Below are positions 37,001-47,700 of a stretch of 64,000 nucleotides of DNA, piece by piece. The position numbers and the translations under genes were made by a program. Positions within the stretch are counted from its first letter, which is position 1. The number at the start of each line of letters is the position of its first letter. The notes beneath the pieces were generated by a model. The model saw only the letters and a list, made by a program, of their open reading frames with translations, did no database searches and was not told the origin of the DNA. The stretch comes from Mycteria americana (taxonomy: Eukaryota; Chordata; Aves; Ciconiiformes; Ciconiidae): the NCBI RefSeq assembly GCF_035582795.1, contig NC_134365.1, positions 141,015,077 through 141,079,076 on the forward strand, read 5' to 3'.

Positions 37001-40000
37001 TCCTAGACAGGGTGGAGCCCACAAGGCGAGCGGTGCTGTCACTGGGGAGGCGGCAGGTCCCGGTCTGCGCTGAAGCTGGAGAAGGAGCTGCGCGATATGA
37101 TCTCTTCAGTGGCGAAATTTGCTGAAGAGGTTCTTGCCCCTTATCTCTCTACCTCAAGGCCCTGACCACTCACTCCTGTCTTTGCGCTACAGCTTGCCGC
37201 CTGTCCTCAACTGTGCTACTACAAATGATCGCGGGGCCAGGCTGTAGCATAGCTCCCTAAAGTAATCTAGGTTAAAAATAGCCTTCCAGAAAAGTTTCAT
37301 ATTTTTGAGTTTTAAATTGAAATCATTTCAGCTGCCTGATTTTGCAGACAACCCTAAAAATAACTGTACGAGCACAACTGAAATGGTAACAAACTGACCT
37401 ACTGAAAGATAACTTAGCTTCTCAAATTCTGAAACAAATGAGTCACGAAAATATGCACAAAGAAACTATGCCTCCTCGCTGGCGAAGTAAAAGCACAGGA
37501 GCTTTACTTTCCTCCAATACCAAAATCTTAATGAACGCAAACATTCACTAAAATTCAATGAATCACACAGCCTTGAGGGATCAAGATTAGACAGGCTCAG
37601 TCACATTGAAATCAATGGAAGTTTTGTCTCTCCCTTGTTTTGAGCCAGGGTTTTTTTTCCTCCTATCTTTTCTTCAGGGAAGGGCTGGGAGTTTTAATAT
37701 AGCCTGGTATTTGACCATAGACTACATTTTATCATATATCAACATATAATCTGCACCATGTGACTGCTGATAGACTAGTGTATTAGAGACCTAGGAGGTA
37801 CAGTGGGACAGGGTGCCAAGAGCTCCATCTAGATCACCCCTCTGTCCTGAGATAGGCTCACTCATACCTACCGTCTTCATGGCACTATTTGTCTAAATTT
37901 ATTTTTGGCGAAATCTCCTTAGGTAACATCTCCTTCAGAGGTGACATCTCCTTAGGTAATCTATTCCTGTGTTTAGATGGGGAATTTCCTCGCCGTCTAG
38001 CCTATGTCTGACACACCACCAGTGTTTTATAGCCATGCATCAGGACAGATCAACAGAATCCCTGGTGGAAACAGCTGTGGCGGCAACGCAGAAACTTGGC
38101 ATGTGTCTGATGTTGTTTGTTGCTTTTTCTTTTAGCCAAGAGAAGAATAAAGGTAAATTGAACCCAGTCATTTAGTGAATATAGCTGAGAAATACTGTTG
38201 TAGTTATTGACATTTCTGTGCATACGTGAACTCAAAAAATGTTGAAAAATCAGTAATTTTCTGTTAAAGTTCAAATTCCTCGCCAGGGAATATTGGTGGT
38301 TTATTAGTGTGGGGAAATGCTGGCATAAACACATGGATAGAGCTTTCTTTTCCTTACAACTACAATAAGATAAAATCTAATATTATTTAGGCCCCGTGGG
38401 AAGAGATAACAGTTCTATTGACTTGCACATTTAAAAACGAAACCTACCAACGTTGTAAAGGATGTATAGTAGAAATCAAGCTAGAAACAATATAGAATAA
38501 ACAAGCTATTAAATCACTTGCCTTCATTGAAACACCACTTGAAAGTGCTTTACAGCATTGTAAACAGTCAAAAGATAAACCCTTGTAGCAGATGAAAAAA
38601 TTACCAATGATGAGATAAGCTGCTGTTTCAGAAGAGACTGGAAGACTGGAGGGGAAATGAGGGTGCTGTAGAGATTCTGTACAGACAGTACAACAAAGTT
38701 GAGACCAGGTGGAAGATGTGGAGGAAAAACTGGACTGCTAGGACAAGTTGCGGTAGTAACAGCCAAAAGCAATAAGATCTGGTTTGCTGACATTTTACCT
38801 TTTCTTGTAATGTACAATTATTACATTTTTGTTACATTTTCTTTTCTTCTTTCTCTGAATCCATGAGTATTTTAGAAAACGGAGGACAAATAAAAGACTA
38901 AAACTAAATTACTTAGATTCCTGGAGCTTTTCTTTAAAAGTGTAATAACTTTTTGAGGGACCTCTTTTCAAGAGATTATTTGTCAACACAGTTTACTCAT
39001 TCCTCCCAATCGCTTAATTTTTTTTTTTAATTGCCCTTATTGCAGCATTTGGAGCATTTATCTTTTTTTTTTAATGGCACTGGCATACGAAATGCCACTT
39101 AAATGACAGATTCATTTCACCTAACTTTATCTAGCTTAGGTGACGTTTGGTTGTGTATGCCAGAGTTAGCAACTGTAGTTATTACAGCCATTACAGTGGG
39201 TTAAAAGAAACAGGTTTTTAGGGAGCATGTCTTCTTCCAGCCATTCCAGACATCTATTTTGGAAAAAGACTGTCTTTGTCTCTACGCTGACTATAAATGG
39301 AGCCTAAAGTGACCCGTTTCGGTATAGATGTCTACATCAGGTCAAATGAATCATACCCTGAAAGTTGTACTGAATATTCCTGGTTACCGAGAGCACTGAT
39401 TTTGACAGCAGTTTTGTAATAACTTGTAGAAGTTGCTTCCATCTTTTGCAATACCTTTGGATTCGGTGAAGTGTCTGATGAAGGAGCAAACACTTGCAGA
39501 CTTTTTGGCTCTGCCTAAGTGAGGAACTAAGAGCGCACCTTGCCCAGAGGCAAACGTGTTGCAACTTAAAATGCAAATAGCTTGAAAGAAAAATAGAAGC
39601 ATTAAAGACACAGCTCTTTATGTGCCCTGGAGGAAGAGGAGACACTGGCAAGACCTTTGTAAGACAATTCAGGGAAGACTCATTTGACACAACCATGATG
39701 ACACTCATATTATTGGTATTAAAAGTCTTGACTTGTCACAAAACATACTTTGCTACAGTTGTAATTAAATAATGGACAACATAGTTTAGTATCAACAAGG
39801 AAACAAGTTCACATTTCACATGTATTATTTCACATTTTTCTAACAGGACAGTTAATTCAGAGTCAGCTCTTTTAGCATGGTAAATATCTTACACAAAAAA
39901 TGAATTAATAACATTTGTATATACAAAAGAGGACAACCAATAAAACTTAATCACAGTTGCTGCTCAACAGCAATTATCTCAAAGATGAACCTCTGGTCAT

Positions 40001-40167
40001 ATGTGACAACTAAGATGGTAATTCAGCTGGTTCATATAACAAAATAGTGTGGCTATGATAGACTAAAATTAAATTCTGTAGTTCCTTGACTATAAAATCA
40101 CTTGTGCTGCCATCCTTTTCTCTTGACGATGCTCTTGTTCTGAAACAGCATGGGGGGATTTATCCTT
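34049..40167. other. Non-coding DNA between claudin copy C and the intact claudin
   Basis: About 6 kb without a gene I can support. It includes the GC-rich island at 36,985-37,165 and two small signal-peptide-like minus-strand frames (38,524-38,793 and 39,384-39,602), which are discussed as findings. A short direct repeat containing ATCTCCTTAGGTAA occurs at about 37,912 and 37,945. Part of the right end is presumably the 3' UTR of the intact claudin, but I see no convincing polyadenylation signal to fix its end. Confidence 0.5.
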
Positions 40168-40812
40168 TCAGGATTCCATGATAGCGTTTGCGGTCACTGG
40201 AAATCTGTACGAGAGACAGAAAGTCCCACTAAGCAGCAGAAGGATGACAGCTACAATCCCAATAGGAATGGCAGCACCAGCTTCCTGTGCCGCTGGGCTG
40301 GAGGGCATGTAGTAAGAAGGAGGAAAAGCAATGCTCTGGTTGTGTGTTACAGAATAGAAATTCCAGCTCACAGGAATCAGGACGCACAGACCGGCCAATA
40401 TGTAGAAGCAGCCACCCACCAGGAAGAAACGGGTAATGAGAGTTTTGTAAGTGATTCCCATACAAACATTTCTCAGAGCAAATATCGTGGCAGTCAGTCC
40501 CAGCAAGCCCATGCACATGGCGATCAACAGGAGACCCTGAGCAGCATAAATTTCACGGGGGATGGAGGAGTCATAGCCACTGAATTTATGGCAGAACTGT
40601 TCTTTATAGCCAGGTGAGACGTGAAGGTAACTGATGAAGCAGACTTTCCAAATCCCCACCCAGGCAATGCCAGAGGAGATGACGGTGGTGTTGCCCACGT
40701 GCCACACTCTCCATTCCACGATTCCCATTGAAACGGTGCACAGGATCCAGCCTACCGTACCCAGAGCAAAGGCGGCTAGCTGGAGGTGCGAGGTGCTGAC
40801 CAGGGAGCTCAT
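40168..40812 (-). CDS. CLDN34: Intact claudin, CLDN34-like (214 residues)
   Basis: Four-pass tight-junction membrane protein; claudins polymerise into strands that control paracellular permeability. Membrane segments lie at about residues 10-30, 92-113, 130-150 and 181-203. Extracellular loop 1 shows the family signature as W34, G53-I54-W55 (a GLW variant), C58 and C74; the two cysteines should form the loop disulfide. N-glycosylation sequons occur at N41 (NTT) and N158 (NQS). The C-terminal tail is short and ends MES, without the usual claudin PDZ-binding YV. The start is the ATG at 40,812, with A at -3. An upstream in-frame ATG at 40,884 lies inside a good splice acceptor (TTTCTTTCCAG, exon starting at 40,870), so it is probably intronic and the coding sequence sits in one exon behind a non-coding first exon. 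The CLDN34 assignment rests on its place between SHROOM2 and WWC3 and on overall resemblance; the claudin family call itself is firm. Confidence 0.92.
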   Translation of the reverse strand: MSSLVSTSHLQLAAFALGTVGWILCTVSMGIVEWRVWHVGNTTVISSGIAWVGIWKVCFISYLHVSPGYKEQFCHKFSGYDSSIPREIYAAQGLLLIAMCMGLLGLTATIFALRNVCMGITYKTLITRFFLVGGCFYILAGLCVLIPVSWNFYSVTHNQSIAFPPSYYMPSSPAAQEAGAAIPIGIVAVILLLLSGTFCLSYRFPVTANAIMES

Positions 40813-40870
40813 CCTCTGGAGGTCTTCTACTCTGTCGCAGACACGGTTGCCATGCGAAGAAAGAGAGGCA
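40813..40870 (-). other. CLDN34: Probable 5' UTR part of the claudin coding exon, with splice acceptor
   Basis: On the minus strand TATGTTTCTTTCCAG precedes position 40,870, giving a pyrimidine-rich tract and AG. The 58 bases from there to the start codon would be 5' UTR. They contain one short out-of-frame upstream ATG (eight codons ending in TAG) that might slightly dampen translation. The matching non-coding first exon cannot be located from sequence alone. Confidence 0.55.
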
Positions 40871-43800
40871 CTGGAAAGAAACATAGCATAAAATTATTCG
40901 TGTGCAAAGGCAATTATTCGTGTGAACAGGTCAACCTGCTAGTGAAAAAGCAGGAGAGAATACATGTACAGAGGGAGGATGGTAGTCATCTTTCCCCAGC
41001 TGTAGTGATTTGTTGAAGTTCAATGCCCATAGACAAATAACATCTAAGCTTTAATTCTGTGTATTTCATTGTATCACAAGAAGAAGAAAGGGTCTCTGAT
41101 TAGCTTCCATTACAATCTCCATTTTACATTCCCAAAAGGGAAATTCACATCTTTTTCCAAGTTATTTTCTTCTTTGGTAATTAACCGTTATGTTCAAAGG
41201 TCCTTATACACGTTACGTGTAATCGGGAGCCCTGGTGTTACTGGCTAGTAGAAACTAAACCTGACAAAATCCTCGGGATCCTGGCTGTTGCAAGAGATCC
41301 TACGAAGCAGCCGCAGAAGCCACGCTCCTCTCTCCTGGCAGCTGTGCTTTCGGTGCAGCAGCCCAGCCTGAACAGAATTCTGCTTTTGTGCTGCCCTTAC
41401 TGAGAGCTGCTGGGACCAGCGTTAGAGAGAAAACGCCGTGGTTCAGAGGCGTGAGCAAATCCAGGCCACAAAGTCCAATAATGATCGCTGAACTTTGACC
41501 ATTTTTAGATTCTTTAACTGTGAATGCATTAGCAGAAATACTTGATTTAATCAGAACTATACTGCTCTGTGAGGGGCTGGAGCCTGGATGTGCTGCCATT
41601 GCTTTCCCAGCCTCAAACTTTAACCAAGGTTTCTTTAGTGTTTTACCTTCACAAATCACACTCGTTCATAACCTGCCCAACTTCTCCAGTTCAAATCATC
41701 CTAACGCTGTGGTGGAAAAGATTTCAGTCATTTAGCCTAGCAAAAGATTTTAGGTTTGTTTGCTGACTGTACATTCTGAGTGCAAATTAAGGGTTTATTC
41801 TAATTTTAAAAAAATCTGTTAATTTCCCATGTCTTTCATACAACCTTCTGAACAATTACAGGAATGATTTGTGATCAGAGAAGATGTGACCTCGATTTTA
41901 TTGTGTAGATCTGAAAGGTTCTAGGGATCTTTATATTTTATGAGTTATCTAAAATACCTTTTCTCCTGCTCCCATTGTATCCAAGACAAGAAATACTGTA
42001 CCAAGTTCACTCTAAGAAGAAGATAGATCTGCAACTATGTTTTGTTACTAAAGCAATAACTTGTCTATTTACTTATCTTAACCTAACAACAGATTCAGTG
42101 GTACAATCTAGCTGCAAAAATCCAGCTGTGGAAATATTAAATAAAAAATATTTTCATAACAGCGTGGCCTTAAGCAAACACTTTCCATCTTCTCATGCCG
42201 GTGCCCACTATATACTTACTTCAGTCCCGAAGCGGATGCCAGTGATAAGAGGATGGGACAGAGTGTTTTTTGACGCCAGCCAAACACGGCAACCTCTGCA
42301 ATTTTGTCATTTTGGCCTCCCAGTTCATCTAGGTATCTCCGATAGGCCTGATTTCCTGCGGGACGTAGTAATCTCCATTACTGCAAATGTACATTTAACC
42401 CTTTCTTGCGTGGAGGAAATTGCTCCGGAATAACCTCCTGTGTTTTTATCTACTTAAAACGAAACCAATTTATAAACGCTATGTCAGTCTGCTACGTTAT
42501 TTACAAAGTGATTATAACCCCCCCATCTAATTAACAGTCGTTACCAGCCATACAGCATAGTAGCCCCGCAGGAAATGCTGAATGGTTTTCCTTCTGTCCC
42601 AGTTCCACATCAAAACAGTGTCATTTCTGTACGTGTCTAGTGACGGGAAGATGCTAGGCAGAAAAGAGCGGGATCAAAGGAGTCCTGCGCTGACTCCCTT
42701 CTGCTTCCGTTTGAATCAGTTGAGCACACGAGGCCAAACGTGAACCATACTGAAATACCATTTTGTGCAGAGCCCATATTTCTGTAACACTTTTAGTATA
42801 CATCATAAACATTCATTTAAACAACTTGCTGATATCAAGGTCATAAAAGATAGGCAAGCAGGCCGATCCGTGTCACTGAGAGCTGCTCAGAGTATGGTAT
42901 CGGTATACATCTTCATGGATTGAATTTACTCACCTGTCTTCCCACAGAATTAAATGAGATCGTATCCACGATTACTGAGCCCTCTATCAAACCTTCATGT
43001 GCTAAGTTACTTGGAATGGTGTCCAGAATTGAGTTATAAAATTAAAAATTAGGAAAAGACCTTTTTTTCCTGTGAGATTCACAAAAAACGCAGAACAAGC
43101 AAACACGCAGGGTGAAAGAGTTCAAGGCTCATACAAAAATTCTGAAAACATTGGAGAATAACCAGCTGACAAAGATGAGCTTTAGATGAGCTACCAAACG
43201 TCTAGACACAAAAAATGGCTTATGTAGGAAATGATTCATTTTGGCTCATTTCTCCACAGCCTGCCCACTGGAACTTACTTGATCTAACCTGATAGTACTG
43301 ACTGACTGACTTAGAGAAAAATCAAGGTGACCAAGAAGTACTTTTGAGATCGGTGATGACATTGAATTACAGTTACCATACTTGCCTGTTTCGCAAAATC
43401 AGACAGAAGCCTACATTACGACCTCTTAGTATTAAGATTCAGCAAGACAATAAGGAGCAAACTATCAAGGTGAAATAGTTACAGGAATTTGCTTGCCATA
43501 CGAAAACATGACAAAATTAAAACAAAGATCTAGCTCCTGGTTCCAGTCTCTATCGTTATGAATATTAATAAACACACTGTAGGGTTTGCTGGTATCATCA
43601 AAAGAGAACAGACACGTACCGCCTGCCAGAAGCATCGATTTGGAGGGAAGACTTTGGATAAGCACGTGTTTAGCCTCAGGTTTCTGACACAAACCCTAAG
43701 CCGGAGCAGTGCTGCAGGTCGCAGCATCCACGGCACCTTGGGCACGCCCTGGGCCGGCGGCATCAGCCGAGGTCACGCCGTGTGCCTGCCAGCGGGCAAC

Positions 43801-43996
43801 GAGCCTCTGGCAAACTCGTCTTCCCCCAAATGTAGCGAGATACCTTTACTTTTCAGGACTCCTGTGGCAAGCATTTAAAAAAAAATAGCAGACGTTTGGC
43901 TTGCGGATGGCAAGTAAAACCGGGAGGGACCTGCAGAGGGCGTCTCCCTCCGGGCAGTCACCCATCGCAGCCGCTCCCGCGCTGGGAGGCCTCGGG
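40871..43996. other. Upstream flank of the claudin gene
   Basis: No supported coding gene. The non-coding first exon and promoter of the claudin are expected in or beyond this stretch but cannot be recognised. The open frames at 41,300-41,659 (minus) and 41,975-42,433 (plus) have no family motif. From about 43,650 the DNA becomes GC-rich, leading into the purine tract. Confidence 0.5.
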
Positions 43997-44738
43997 GCGG
44001 AAAGAAGGGAGGGAGGGAGGAAGCGAGGAAGGAAGGGAGGGAGGGAGGAAGGAAAGGAAGGGAGGGAGCGAGCGAGCGAGGAAGGAAAGGAAGGAAGGGA
44101 GGGAGGGAGCGAGGAAGGAAAGGCAGGAAGGGAGGGAGGGAGGGAGCGAGGAAGGAAAGGAGGGAGACAGGAAGGAAGGGAGGGAGGGAGGAAGGAAAGG
44201 AAGGGAGGGAGGGAGCGAGCGACCAAGGAAAGGAAGGAAGGGAGGGAGCGAGGAAGGAATGGAGGGAGGGAGGGAGGGAGAGAGGAAGGAAAGGAGGGAG
44301 AAAGGGAGGAAGGGAGGGAGGGAGGGAGGGAGGAAGGAAAGGAAGGGAGGGAGGGAGGGAGGGAGGGAGGGATGGAGCAAGGAAGGAAAGGAGGGAGAAA
44401 GAAGGAAGGAAGGGAGGGAGGGAGCGAGGAAGGAAAGGAGGAAGGGAGGGAGGGAGGGAGAGAGGAAGGAAAGGAGGGAGAAAGGAAGGAAGGGAGGGAG
44501 GAAGGGAGGGAGGGAGGAAGGAAGGGCGCGAGGGAAGGAACAGAGGGAGGGAGGGAGTAAGGAAGGAAGGAAGGCAGGCAGGAAGGAACGAAGGAAGGGA
44601 GGGAGGGAGGAAGGGAGGGAGCAAGGGAAGGAACAGAGGGAGGGAGGGAGGAAGTAAGGAAGGAAGGCAGGCAGGCAGGAAGGAAGGAAGGGAAGGGAGG
44701 GAGGGAGGAAGGGAGGGAGAGAGGGAGGGAGGGAGGAA
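43997..44738. repeat. 740-bp homopurine/homopyrimidine tract (GGGA/GGAA-type)
   Basis: The plus strand is nearly pure A and G for about 740 bases, built from GGGA, GGAA and GAAAGGA units in irregular higher-order arrangement. Rare pyrimidines interrupt it (for example GCGAGCGAGC, CGACCAAGG, GGATGGAGC, GGCAGGCAGG). The tract has no stop codons in several frames, and this creates long spurious Ser/Pro/Leu-rich or Gly/Arg/Lys/Glu-rich open frames. Mirror-symmetric purine tracts of this kind can form triplex (H-DNA) and G-quadruplex structures. Confidence 0.97.
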
Positions 44739-47700
44739 CCTGGTAGCAAGAAGAGCTCCAGGGCCCTGCGCGTGGCTGGGGCTAACAGCAGCGCCAGGCT
44801 GGAGCAGCACCCACCCTGTAGCAGCCAGGGCCCACCCTCTGGCCTCAGCAGCCGGGTCCCGGCAGCAGCGTGCCGGCTGGGTGATGGGGTGACCCTGCGC
44901 AAGTCCCCATCCATGGGAGGTGACGCGGACGCTGAACTCGGCTCCGACACCAGCAGTGCCCTTCCTGTAGGTTTCAAAGACAGAGGCATCCCCTTTGGAA
45001 AGGAAGAATTTGATCCATCACTAACTTGCCATTCGCATAACAAAGTGAAGAAATAATTTTTTTTAAAATGAAACCTTTTGGTCCCTGTGCAAATGCCCTT
45101 TCCAGCCTTCTGAGAGAAAAATGTGAAAGTTCAGTCCCTGCATGCTTAGAGCTATATTGGATAAAATACAGTTCAAAGCCCAGACCATATGGCAGGCTGT
45201 GCTAACACAGACAGCATTGGCATAATCTATTGGCTGGTTTCATGCTTCAGTGATTATACAAATATTTTGAGTTAATTTAATTAGTACAGTAAGATTATCT
45301 ATAAGGTCTGAATAATACAATGATGTAACACGATCACTATATGAAATTTCCTAAGGCAAATGAACTCATATTCAGTCAGCTACAGGAGGTCTTCTGAATA
45401 ATTAGTTGGTGTTACTGGCATGCGGTTCTTGATTTGGAAGCTCACTCTGAGCTGCAGATTTCAGCCTTCAATGTTTGCATGCCAGTGATTTCATGGGACA
45501 GAGGTAGCCTACAACAGCAATCTTGCCAGGAGGAACAAGCTAGGTCTGCGTGGTGTATATGCCAGTGGACGAAAAGCACGACTGAAAACCCTTTTCACCC
45601 AAAGAAGCAAGAGGAGTGTGTTAAGAGGTGGCTGTGGTTCCATCTCTCCGTGTCCCATGATTTCATCAACATTTTCATTAAAAACGATTCGGCCCAATAC
45701 AACAAGCATTCCAGCAGCTTCTGGGGACGGTCTTTGGGAAGTCTAGAAACAATAGCTAAAAAAGGAGAGCTGCTTGTACAGGCGTCTCACCTGATAGTCC
45801 CTTGCTGTCATTTTCTCCCTTAATACATCTTTCATTTCCTTCGTTTGGAAGGGCTTTCCTTCACAGATATCTTTTTCACTAAATACCCTACCTGAGTAAA
45901 AGCAAAATGTAAACTTGCTAGCATTCAATGGAAATTTGCACAGAGAAGACAGAAGCTAACGGTAAAAGATGATACGTGCTAGTGAATTCATCCAAATACA
46001 GAAACTTGAAGGATCCTTTTGTCTAGCTTATTTTTATTTAAATCAAACATTGCACAGTGAGTAGCTGTTTACGAAAAGTGTGTTGAGCCATTGCCAATAT
46101 ACTTCAGGGACAGAATGAGACATGACTTTCTCCCTCTTAGTTACAAGAAACAGCTGAGGATGCCCAGGAGATGTGTTGACTTTCCTACAGCTGCAAGCTT
46201 GCTTCTAGGAGAAAAAAATGGAAGCAAGCTGCTCTCTCAACTGCCAAGTGGTTTCACAGAGTCTTTTTTGGGTCATCTGTGCATCAGGCTCACCTTTAAA
46301 AAGAATACAAATGCTGCAGTCTAAGAGGTAAAGGTCAGTTCTTTGTGGCCGCAGTCCCACCTCCTGATGTTCTCAGCAGCAGGAGCAAACGGAAATGGAG
46401 GTATACTTGAAATTTTGTCAACGCTTCTTTTACTTCCAGCAATTGCTAGTGACAAAAGGCTGTGGCTATGATATCAGTTCTCAGAACAGAGAAACCGAAA
46501 CGGCACCAAATGCATTTGACTTCTGGAATTAATACTGGGTCCTCTGAAAAGCTGTTTTATTTACATGCAGCAGTCTGTATGCCTCAGCTGGGTTTCAGAT
46601 CTGCTTTCTAAAGTTCAACCTGCCATAAGCTCCTGAAACAAAGATTTTAAAAAACCTGCAGGTAAATGATGAAAGGAAAAAAAGCTAGCATAATTTCTTA
46701 ATTAGTGCATTTAAATATAATTGGGCCTTTCAGGTTACTGGGTCTCAGACTCCCTGCTGGGGTGAAGGCCTGTGCCAGGGGGTGATGTCCAGCTTGTAGG
46801 GTGGCATAAGAGAGTGCCCCCAACCATGCAATCACCTTGCAAAGACTTGTCTTTAAATGCATCATTTCATATGATGGGTTGAGGGCCAGATGGCACTAGC
46901 TTTCAGCAGCATGGAGGGAGTTTGCCATTTAGCAAAGGTCCTTTAGAGGTTGGTATGTGCTAGGTAATACATTCCCCAGCAGCAGCATTCCCTCTGCAGT
47001 CTCTCTCCCATCTCTGGGACCTGAAGAGCTGGATGGGCCAGTCATCAGCACCTGGAACGTAAGATCTCAGACACAGACAGAGGTTGCAGGGAAGTGCGAG
47101 ATGGAGCTGGGGCTTGTCATGTGAATTTCTGGAAGTCTTAACACAATTTGCATGCTCCTTGACATGATACTAAAAGACTGTACTAATGCTCTAGACCCTT
47201 GCGTTCGGATGTGTCTCGAAGAGAACTTCAGAAAAGTTTGTTATCCTTCTGTCATCACTGTTTCAGCACAGCTCTGGTTGAAGTGTGGATTTATGTCTAA
47301 GGTTATATTCTTGCTGTGATCCCTGCCACAAGAGTTGCCAGCAGTGGCTGCTAAATCAGTCTATTCCTAGCTTCTTCAAAAGACATTTAAACAAACACTC
47401 AGCGTGGCAATTCTTTTGCTCCTATTTTCCTAGATACAAAGTTAGCTGCATTTATGACCCCTTCTTTGAATATAGTCACCCTGACATTCCTGAAGTCTTG
47501 AACCCTGATGTCTCATGTTTAGGTTTCAGCTGTCACTAACATACTCATTTTCAATTAGAAAAGACAATGTAGTAGAGCATACAGTCTTAAAAGTCATTAT
47601 AGAGTATCTCCAGATTTAACACACCTTATGTACCCCCTTCCTCCCAAACGCCAATATCCAGTCTTATGAACTCTGCTGCTTCCACTTTCTCATTGTGTTT

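Noticed and set aside
40150-40617. Plus-strand frame of 155 codons opposite the claudin gene
   Set aside because: It is an antisense shadow of the claudin coding sequence and has no independent features.
43846-45043. Long open frames (up to 361 codons) rich in Ser/Pro/Leu on the minus strand and Gly/Arg/Lys/Glu on the plus strand
   Set aside because: They follow the purine tract exactly, occur in several frames on both strands and have no domain. They are by-products of the repeat.
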